Positions 1-4,796 of a stretch of 5,496 nt of DNA are shown here, one piece after another. Each line of letters starts with the position of its first letter. Positions within the stretch are counted from its first letter, which is position 1. The translations under genes and the position numbers were made by a program. Source of the stretch: Cytophagales bacterium (GTDB lineage: Bacteria; Bacteroidota; Bacteroidia; Cytophagales; Cyclobacteriaceae); the NCBI GenBank assembly GCA_020063545.1, contig JAGUUF010000155.1:1-5496 (forward strand), read 5' to 3'. A model generated the notes under the pieces. That model did not search any database and had not been told where the DNA came from. It was given only the letters and a program-made list of their open reading frames with translations.

Positions 1-602
1 ATAACCTGTTCCATGTGGGCAGCGGCACGTTCGGCACATTCTTCGGGTGTTATGCTGTGCCACGGGCAACGGTAGAAGTAAGGGTTTTCAGCGTGTATCA
101 TGTTCGGCACGGGGTAATGGTCAATGCCGTGCCTGCGCGGATCGCCACCGGCCGACAGGGCACCATACGTTGCACCGTGGTACGACCGGTAGAGGGCAAC
201 TATCTTGGGCCTGCCCGTGTAAATGCGGGCAATTTTTATCGAATTTTCGATGGCCTCGGCTCCGCCCAGCGTAAAGAATGTTTTGTTCAATCCTTCCGGG
301 GCAATCGCGGCCAGTTTTTTGCCAAGTTTACCGCGAATTTCAGTTGCAGCAGCCGGCACAACGTATGTCACCTCCTCCATTTGTTTACGGATTGCTTCGT
401 GCACCCGTTCATCGCCATGCCCGATGTTTACATTCATCAGTTGTGATGAAAAGTCTGTAATCCTCCGGCCGTTTTCTTCATACAGGTAAATTCCTTTTGC
501 TTTGACAATGTTAAGGGGTTTGATTCCTGCCTGCTTCGACCAGGCAAAGAGGGTGTGGTCAAGGTTGGCCTGAAAGGCTGTGAGCGTATCAGAAGTTTGC
601 AC
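1..602 (-). CDS. Class-III PLP-dependent aminotransferase, N-terminal part (runs off left edge)
   Basis: The visible 200 residues are the N-terminal part of a fold-type I, class-III aminotransferase (the aspartate/omega-amino-acid aminotransferase family), a cytosolic enzyme that moves an amino group from an amine or amino acid to a keto acid through PLP. Numbering from the proposed start, visible motifs are WSKQAG (21-26), DFSSQLMNVNIGHG (50-63), the phosphate-binding GGAEA (113-117), YHGATYGALS (141-150), whose Tyr normally stacks on the PLP ring, and GGDPRR (152-157). The catalytic Lys and the PLP-ring Asp should lie beyond the window. The wording resembles taurine/beta-alanine:pyruvate-type enzymes, but the substrate cannot be assigned. 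Start choice: the frame is closed by a TAG upstream (about 624-626), and there is no in-frame ATG before the conserved region. A GTG at 602-600 is the best start and gives a normal-length N-terminus. No Shine-Dalgarno sequence is evident. It is divergent from the M14 peptidase gene. The family is secure; the exact start is moderately sure. Confidence 0.88.
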   Translation of the reverse strand, partial: MQTSDTLTAFQANLDHTLFAWSKQAGIKPLNIVKAKGIYLYEENGRRITDFSSQLMNVNIGHGDERVHEAIRKQMEEVTYVVPAAATEIRGKLGKKLAAIAPEGLNKTFFTLGGAEAIENSIKIARIYTGRPKIVALYRSYHGATYGALSAGGDPRRHGIDHYPVPNMIHAENPYFYRCPWHSITPEECAERAAAHMEQV

Positions 603-652
603 AGGGGAAGTTAAGGAATGTTCTCGGAAAAAATGCTATCCGGAAGCCATCG

Positions 653-681
653 CAAAATCAAGTGACCGGGTCAAGAACAAA
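653..681 (-). promoter_or_regulatory. Candidate Bacteroidota-type promoter of the aminotransferase gene
   Basis: Read on the minus strand, TTTG (681-678) is followed after 17 bases by TGATTTTG (660-653). The known Bacteroidota sigma-ABfr consensus is TTTG, about 17-23 bases, then TAnnTTTG, so only one position of the -7 box deviates. This would place the transcript start near 646 and leave a leader of about 45 bases before the GTG at 602. The spacer contains the small palindrome at 663-673. The match is by eye and such A/T-rich boxes occur by chance. Confidence 0.35.
663..673. repeat. Small perfect palindrome inside the candidate promoter spacer
   Basis: TGACC-G-GGTCA is an inverted repeat with 5-bp arms around one central base. 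It lies between the proposed -33 and -7 boxes of the aminotransferase gene, where a bound repressor would block RNA polymerase. The arms do not extend further and are short enough to be chance. No regulator family can be named from it. Confidence 0.25.
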
Positions 682-779
682 TTCAGTTGAACCCGCATCA
701 AGGCCACCTGTGTAAAACTGCCGGTAATAAATTGGAAATAGTTTCTAATTTGTCCTTGTTTTAATTTAATCCACCACAT

Positions 780-3329
780 ATGAAACGATTCCTCCTGCTG
801 CTTTCGTTTATTGTAGCACTTGCAGGCGCGCTTGCGCAGCCATCGTACTTCTACCCGCAGGGGCAGCGGTTTAACAGCCAGATACCAACCCCCGAACAAT
901 TTCTGGGCTACCCCATCGGCTCGCACCACACGCGGCATGACAAAGTGGTGGAATATTTTAAAACCCTTGATGCGCTCTCCAACCGGGTAAGTTTGCTCGA
1001 AATCGGCAAAACCCATGAACACCGGCAGCAAATAACCGCCATCATCACTTCACCCGAAAACCATGCTAACCTGGAAGATATCCGCCAAAAACACCTGCAG
1101 CGAAACACATCATCGCAATTCAACACAGTGCCGCTGGTTATCCTTCTCGGGTACAACGTACACGGCAATGAACCCTCCAGCACCGAAGCGGCCATGCTTA
1201 CCGCATACTACCTTACCGCAAACGAAGATGAAGAAACCGGGAACTGGCTGAAAAACATGGTCATCCTTCTCGACCCGGTGTACAATCCCGATGGGCGCGA
1301 CCGGCACAGCCATTGGGCCAACATGCACAAGGCCTCACCGCCAGTTGCCGATCCGCTGGACCGCGAACACAACGAAATATGGCCCGGGGGGAGAACCAAT
1401 CACTATTGGTTTGATTTGAACCGCGACTGGTTTCTGGGCGTACACCCCGAGAGCCGCAACCGGCTTAAACTCTTTCACCAATGGCGCCCCTACGTAATGA
1501 CCGACCACCACGAAATGGGCACCAACTCAACGTTCTATTTTGACCCGGGCAAATACAGCAGCAACAATCCCATTGTTCCCGCCCAGCTCTACGATGTGCT
1601 GTATCCGAAATTCGGGGAGTACTTTGCGAAAGCAATGGATAGCATCGGCTCGCAGTATTTTACCAAGGAAGCATTTGATAAACTCTATCCGGGGTATGGA
1701 TCGAGCTATGTCAATTTTTATGGCGGAGCCGGCTTTTTGTTTGAACAGGCCAGCTCGCGCGGACACGTGCAGGAGACCAGCACCGTTCCCATCACGTTCG
1801 CGTTTACCATCCGCAACCAGTTTACCGCATCGCTGGCAACCATCCGCGCCTCGATGGCCGAGCGTGAAACACTGATTAACCTGCGGTTGAATTTTTTCCG
1901 AACGGCAGCAAGCCAGGCGAAGGCCAACCCGGTTAAAGGCTACGTTTTTGGCGATGCCAGCGACCAAAGCCGCACGTTTGCTTTTGTGAACCTGCTGCGC
2001 ATGCACGACATTGAGGTGTATGACCTGCCGCGGGACATGGCCGTTGCCGGAAGAAACTATGAAAAAGGAAAAGCATTCCTTGTTCCGACCGAACAGCCAA
2101 ATTACATCATGGTACGATCAGCCTTCGAAAAAGACATTACCTACACCGACAGTATTTTTTACGATGCCTCCACCTGGTCGCTGGTACACGCCTTTAATAT
2201 GCCGCATGGTGAAATCCGCGGGCCGGTTACCAGGGGTGAACGGATTGCTAAAGATTTGGAAAAACCGGTTGCACCCGTTACCCGAAGCAATTATGCCTAC
2301 CTGATTGAGCAAACCGATTACCAGGCACATAAAACCATTTACCAGCTGCAGCAGGAAAATGTTATTGTAAAAGTTGCGTTCAGGTCGTTTAGTGCGTTGA
2401 TAAACGGTAAGGAGCGAAACTTCCGACAGGGCACTCTTATCATCCCGGTGCAACAGCAAACGCTTGATGCTGAACAACTTTTTGACCGCATAAGAAAAGT
2501 AAGTGCAGCTTGTGCCGTTGATGTTTATTCGGTTGAAACCGGGTATAACGTTAAGGGAATTGATTTAGGTTCTGGGTTTGCTGTTCCATTAAAAAAGGTA
2601 AATGCCGCTATGCTTGTCGGAAACGGGGTTAACGGTTACGAAGCGGGCGAAGTGTGGCACCTCCTGGACCAACGCATCGGGATGCCAATTTCAAAGATTG
2701 ATGTTTCGGCAATTGGCCGCGTAAATTGGAATAATTACAATGTTCTGGTAATGGTAAGCGGCACCTACACGCTGGATAAACCTGCTGTTGACAAAATAAA
2801 ATCCTGGATTCAAAACGGAGGAACGCTGATAACTTTTAAAACCGCCAGCGAGTGGGCTATTAAACAAGGCCTCACAAAGGAAAAACTCGTTCCCACCGAT
2901 ACCGTGAAGAACAAACCCCGCGTAAATTTCGAACATGCTGCCGATACGGAAGGCGCCCGCAACATTGGCGGCTCTATCTTCCAGGTTGACCTGGACCTAA
3001 CCAACCCCATTGGATTTGGCTTCACCGAGCGGAATGTTTCCATCTATCGCAACGGGTTAACCTTTTTACAACCCAGTAAGAATCCGTATACCACCGTGGC
3101 AAAGTATAAAGCCAACCCGCTGGTTGGCGGGTACCTGCACAAAGCAAGCGCTCCAAAAGTTGCCAATTCGGCAGCAGTATTACTCAGCGGAGATGGGCAA
3201 GGCCGGGTAATTATGTTTTCTGATAATCCGAACTTCAGGGGAATCTGGTACGGGACCAATAAGCTGTTTCTGAACGCCCTGTTTTTCGGACCGGTTATAA
3301 CCGTGCCAAATTTCAGCCCTTCGGAGTAA
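780..3329 (+). CDS. Exported M14-family zinc carboxypeptidase-like protein with C-terminal amidotransferase-like domain
   Basis: This complete 849-residue protein is predicted to be exported and to hydrolyse peptides or amide bonds with a single zinc ion; the natural substrate is unknown. Residues 1-19 form a signal peptide (MKR, a hydrophobic stretch LLLLSFIVALAG, then ALA before Gln20). There is no lipobox Cys. The M14 catalytic domain spans about 45-360. Zinc ligands are His128 and Glu131 in VHGNE and, probably, His244 in TDHHEMG. NPDG is at 169-172, the substrate-binding Asn214-Arg215 pair lies in FDLNRDW, and the likely general base is Glu322 in FLFEQASSRG. The catalytic set therefore looks intact. 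Residues about 605-690 (MLVGNGVNGYEAGEVWHLLD to IQNGGTLITF) resemble the non-catalytic class-I glutamine-amidotransferase-like fold found C-terminal in long Bacteroidota M14 proteins. The ending FSDNPNFRGIWYGTNKLFLNALFFGP (813-838) is typical of this group. I see no type IX sorting domain. The length fits the long subgroup. The start is set by the signal peptide. It appears monocistronic. Confidence 0.9.
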   Translation: MKRFLLLLSFIVALAGALAQPSYFYPQGQRFNSQIPTPEQFLGYPIGSHHTRHDKVVEYFKTLDALSNRVSLLEIGKTHEHRQQITAIITSPENHANLEDIRQKHLQRNTSSQFNTVPLVILLGYNVHGNEPSSTEAAMLTAYYLTANEDEETGNWLKNMVILLDPVYNPDGRDRHSHWANMHKASPPVADPLDREHNEIWPGGRTNHYWFDLNRDWFLGVHPESRNRLKLFHQWRPYVMTDHHEMGTNSTFYFDPGKYSSNNPIVPAQLYDVLYPKFGEYFAKAMDSIGSQYFTKEAFDKLYPGYGSSYVNFYGGAGFLFEQASSRGHVQETSTVPITFAFTIRNQFTASLATIRASMAERETLINLRLNFFRTAASQAKANPVKGYVFGDASDQSRTFAFVNLLRMHDIEVYDLPRDMAVAGRNYEKGKAFLVPTEQPNYIMVRSAFEKDITYTDSIFYDASTWSLVHAFNMPHGEIRGPVTRGERIAKDLEKPVAPVTRSNYAYLIEQTDYQAHKTIYQLQQENVIVKVAFRSFSALINGKERNFRQGTLIIPVQQQTLDAEQLFDRIRKVSAACAVDVYSVETGYNVKGIDLGSGFAVPLKKVNAAMLVGNGVNGYEAGEVWHLLDQRIGMPISKIDVSAIGRVNWNNYNVLVMVSGTYTLDKPAVDKIKSWIQNGGTLITFKTASEWAIKQGLTKEKLVPTDTVKNKPRVNFEHAADTEGARNIGGSIFQVDLDLTNPIGFGFTERNVSIYRNGLTFLQPSKNPYTTVAKYKANPLVGGYLHKASAPKVANSAAVLLSGDGQGRVIMFSDNPNFRGIWYGTNKLFLNALFFGPVITVPNFSPSE

Positions 3330-3380
3330 ATAGGTTTTCGTTTTGGTACATCAAAATAATCTGACAAAAATCATTTTCTG

Positions 3381-3405
3381 TATATGCCGTGGATCATGGC
3401 ATTTA
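3381..3405. promoter_or_regulatory. Imperfect palindrome upstream of hsp20 (operator or weak terminator)
   Basis: The core TGCCGTG-GAT-CATGGCA (3385-3401) has 7-bp arms with one mismatch in DNA, which becomes a G-U pair in RNA, around a 3-base centre. Outward, 3384/3402, 3382/3404 and 3381/3405 also pair, with 3383/3403 mismatched. It directly abuts and overlaps a TATACT box (3404-3409), an operator-like position for hsp20. It also lies 51 bases after the peptidase stop codon, so as RNA it could be a terminator hairpin, but the following run (ATTTATACT) is a poor U-tract. It is not the CIRCE element of HrcA. The structure is seen directly; its role is inferred. Confidence 0.45.
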
Positions 3406-3409
3406 TACT
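3404..3409 (+). promoter_or_regulatory. Possible -10-like box for hsp20
   Basis: TATACT lies 44 bases before the chosen hsp20 ATG and immediately follows the palindrome. It resembles a general -10 box rather than the Bacteroidota TAnnTTTG consensus, and I find no matching upstream box at the correct spacing. A start near 3416 would give a leader of about 38 bases ending in the strong ribosome binding site. Confidence 0.25.
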
Positions 3410-3442
3410 ATTCCGGTTTTTACTTCACAGCACAAATAAAAA

Positions 3443-3449
3443 AAGGAGG
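3443..3449 (+). promoter_or_regulatory. Strong Shine-Dalgarno sequence of hsp20
   Basis: AAGGAGG sits four bases before the ATG at 3454 and is close to a perfect anti-16S match. It decides the start: the ATG at 3454 is favoured over the in-frame ATG at 3463, which would be 13 bases away. Such sequences are unusual in Bacteroidota, where most genes, including the peptidase upstream here, lack them. Bases 3446-3453 can also pair with 3512-3519 inside the gene (see findings). Confidence 0.8.
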
Positions 3450-3453
3450 AAGT

Positions 3454-3891
3454 ATGACACTCATGAAAAAACCCGGATTCCCTTCGTTGTTTAACGAAGG
3501 ATGGCTGACTGACTTCTTCGATAACGACCGCTTCTTCGATGCCGACTGGATGAAGAGGATGCAGGTTGTTCCTGCCGTAAATGTTGTGGAAAAAGACAAG
3601 GAATTTGAGATTGAACTGGCTGCGCCCGGTCTCAACAAAAAAGACTTCACCATTACGGTGGAAAACGGTGTGCTGACCATTGCCTGTGAAAAGGAAATGG
3701 AAAAAGAAAGCAAAGAAAAGAACTACACCCGCAAAGAGTACAACTACACCAACTTCAGTCGGTCATTTACCCTGCCCGAAAATGTAAAGACCGACAAGGT
3801 TGATGCATGGTATGAAAATGGCATTCTGCGCCTTGTACTTCCGAAAGAAGCAGAAACCAAAGTAAAACCGAAAGCCATTGAAGTACACTAG
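3454..3891 (+). CDS. Small heat-shock protein, Hsp20/alpha-crystallin family
   Basis: This 145-residue cytosolic, ATP-independent holdase chaperone binds unfolding proteins during heat or other stress and forms oligomers. Residues 1-38 form a variable N-terminal arm rich in Phe and Trp. The alpha-crystallin domain spans about 40-131: PAVNVVEKDKEFEIELAAPGLNK begins at 40, followed by NGVLTI (71-76), RSFTLPENV (103-111), and the family signature A-x-x-x-x-G-I-L (Ala118 to Leu125 in AWYENGIL). The C-terminal tail ends with Ile142-Glu-Val144, a variant of the I-x-I/V motif that docks into a neighbouring subunit. Length is typical. The ATG at 3454 is chosen because of the Shine-Dalgarno sequence; the longer frame back to a TTG at 3343 adds a non-family extension. 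It stands alone on its strand between the peptidase gene and the terminator at 3996-4024. The palindrome and TATACT box upstream are the likely control region. FFDNDR/FFDADW (21-32) is a small internal duplication. Confidence 0.95.
   Translation: MTLMKKPGFPSLFNEGWLTDFFDNDRFFDADWMKRMQVVPAVNVVEKDKEFEIELAAPGLNKKDFTITVENGVLTIACEKEMEKESKEKNYTRKEYNYTNFSRSFTLPENVKTDKVDAWYENGILRLVLPKEAETKVKPKAIEVH
3481..3500 (+). repeat. Perfect 8-bp inverted repeat in the early hsp20 coding region
   Basis: CCTTCGTT (3481-3488), the loop GTTT, and AACGAAGG (3493-3500) form a perfect hairpin in the mRNA, beginning 27 bases after the ATG. It codes for ordinary residues of the variable N-terminal arm, so the protein sequence places little constraint on it. 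It lies between the Shine-Dalgarno sequence and the segments at 3512-3519 and 3531-3538 that could pair with it. Confidence 0.5.
3513..3548 (+). repeat. Two imperfect 18-base tandem units in hsp20
   Basis: Bases 3513-3530 and 3531-3548 match at 15 of 18 positions, both beginning CTTCTTCGAT. They encode FFDNDR and FFDADW in the N-terminal arm. The shared CTTCTTC is nearly complementary to the hsp20 ribosome binding site. The duplication may simply reflect a repeated amphipathic Phe-Phe-Asp motif. Confidence 0.5.
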
Positions 3892-3995
3892 TGGCGGGTA
3901 CCTGAAACAGAATAAGCCGGCACGTACTCTTTAAGGCTCATAAGAACCAGCAGCAACCAGTCCGACACGTGATTCCGGAAATTCTGAAAATCAGG
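3892..3995. other. Intergenic spacer after hsp20
   Basis: These 104 bases lie between the hsp20 stop codon and the start of the shared terminator. I see no coding region, promoter or stable hairpin. TTCCGGAA (3973-3980) is a short palindrome of the kind expected by chance. Confidence 0.5.
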
Positions 3996-4024
3996 AAAAG
4001 TCCCGGTTAACTACCGGGACTTTT
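3996..4024. terminator. Bidirectional intrinsic terminator between hsp20 and trpA
   Basis: AAAAGTCCCGG (3996-4006) pairs perfectly with CCGGGACTTTT (4014-4024) around the 7-base loop TTAACTA, giving an 11-bp stem. On the plus strand the stem runs into TTTTT (4021-4025), ending hsp20 transcription. On the minus strand it finishes in TTTT, so it can also end the trpA transcript. The trpA stop codon lies inside the loop and its last four sense codons before the final Ser form the minus-strand ascending arm. Confidence 0.85.
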
Positions 4025-4795
4025 TATTTCCCTTCTCAACCCGTTAATAAATTCTGAAACACAATTACCTTTTACTTGAAGCGATTTAATAAATGCACTG
4101 CCCACAATGGCCCCTGCAGCGTACCGGCATGCCTGCCCGAAAGCAGCCGAGTTAGAAACACCAAAACCGATAAGAAAAGGGTTTTTCAATTGCATGGCTT
4201 TCAGCCGCTGAAAATACTCAAGTTGATCCTGACTGAATGACTCCTTCGTACCGGTAGTGCTTGAAGCTGAAACCGCATAGATAAACCCTGTACTCAGTTC
4301 ATCCAGCAATCGGATGCGATCAGGAGAGCTTGTCGGAGTTATCAAAAACGATACACTGACAGCGTGCTCTGCAAAACGTGCTTTGTATTCTGCTGCATAT
4401 TCTTCAGGTGGCAAATCCGGGAGGATAACGCCATCTACACCGCTGTTGTTGCATGCGTCAACAAACCGTGTCATTCCAAACTGCATTACCGGGTTAAGGT
4501 AGCCCATCAGCAAAACCGGTATGCTTACCGTTTTCTTTATTGCCTCAACCTGGTTAAAAAGGGTTACAAGGTTCATGCCGTTATCCAGCGCTACTTTGTT
4601 GCTGTGCTGAATGGCCGGGCCATCCGCCACCGGATCGGAGAATGGAATTCCAATTTCAATCATATCGGCACCGGCCTGTTCCAGCTCGTGCGCAATACGA
4701 ACGGTATCATTCAGTTGCGGAAACCCTGCCGTAAAAAAAACGGAAAGAATATTTTCCTTCTTCCTGATGAATAATTCTTCAATGCGATTGGCCAT
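4007..4795 (-). CDS. trpA: Tryptophan synthase alpha chain
   Basis: This complete 262-residue TIM-barrel subunit cleaves indole-3-glycerol phosphate to indole and glyceraldehyde 3-phosphate. Indole then passes by tunnel to the beta chain TrpB, the last step of tryptophan synthesis. Motifs: the N-terminal NRIEELFIRKKENILSVFFTAGFP, catalytic Glu47 in MIEIGIPFSDP and Asp58 in PVADGP (equivalents of E. coli Glu49 and Asp60), LLMGYLNPV (95-103), GVDGVILPDLPPEE (119-132), loop 6 around SASSTTGTKE (176-185), and the phosphate-binding GFGVS (210-214) and AGAIVGSA (227-234). Length is normal and the active site is complete. The start at 4795 gives MANRIEEL, matching the usual N-terminus. An in-frame ATG at 4810 would add five residues and overlap the upstream gene by 14 bases. 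The frame is open to 5167, but that part is a shadow of the DUF1684 gene. The start codon follows the DUF1684 stop codon by one base, so translation is probably coupled. The gene ends in the terminator loop. trpB is not in the window. Confidence 0.96.
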   Translation of the reverse strand: MANRIEELFIRKKENILSVFFTAGFPQLNDTVRIAHELEQAGADMIEIGIPFSDPVADGPAIQHSNKVALDNGMNLVTLFNQVEAIKKTVSIPVLLMGYLNPVMQFGMTRFVDACNNSGVDGVILPDLPPEEYAAEYKARFAEHAVSVSFLITPTSSPDRIRLLDELSTGFIYAVSASSTTGTKESFSQDQLEYFQRLKAMQLKNPFLIGFGVSNSAAFGQACRYAAGAIVGSAFIKSLQVKGNCVSEFINGLRREIKSPGS

Positions 4796-4796
4796 C

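Larger units (their letters stand above)
603..779. other. Divergent intergenic region
   Basis: These 177 bases separate the divergent aminotransferase and M14 peptidase genes, so both promoters should be here. The half nearer the peptidase (about 725-775) is strongly A/T-rich, as is common before Bacteroidota genes. It contains TAATTTG (745-751), only an imperfect relative of the -7 box and with no TTTG box at the right distance. No Shine-Dalgarno sequence precedes the ATG at 780. I see no RNA gene or convincing small coding region in it. Confidence 0.6.

Noticed and set aside
15..446. Plus-strand open frame of 143 residues, and two others overlapping it at the left edge
   Set aside because: It lies opposite a well-supported aminotransferase coding frame on the minus strand and has no recognisable protein features.
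636..1031. Minus-strand open frame of 131 residues overlapping the start of the M14 peptidase gene
   Set aside because: It is a shadow of the peptidase N-terminus plus the intergenic region, with no family resemblance.
1527..2006. Minus-strand open frame of 159 residues inside the peptidase gene
   Set aside because: It is antisense to conserved M14 sequence and has no independent start signals or motifs.
3111..3128. Perfect 7-bp hairpin GCCAACC-CGCT-GGTTGGC within the peptidase gene
   Set aside because: It encodes ordinary residues (ANPLVG), is deep inside the coding region, and has no U-tract or nearby gene boundary.
3343..3453. N-terminal extension of Hsp20 from a TTG at 3343
   Set aside because: The extra 37 residues do not look like the family, and they would place the palindrome and strong Shine-Dalgarno sequence inside the coding region. 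The ATG at 3454 fits far better.
3330..3453. HrcA/CIRCE element or sigma-32-type promoter before hsp20
   Set aside because: I looked for TTAGCACTC-N9-GAGTGCTAA and for sigma-32-like boxes and found neither. The palindrome present has a different sequence and spacing.
3125..3904. 13-base direct repeat TGGCGGGTACCTG at 3125-3137 and 3892-3904
   Set aside because: One repeat of this size is not surprising in a window of this length. One copy is coding and the other intergenic, with no flanking similarity.
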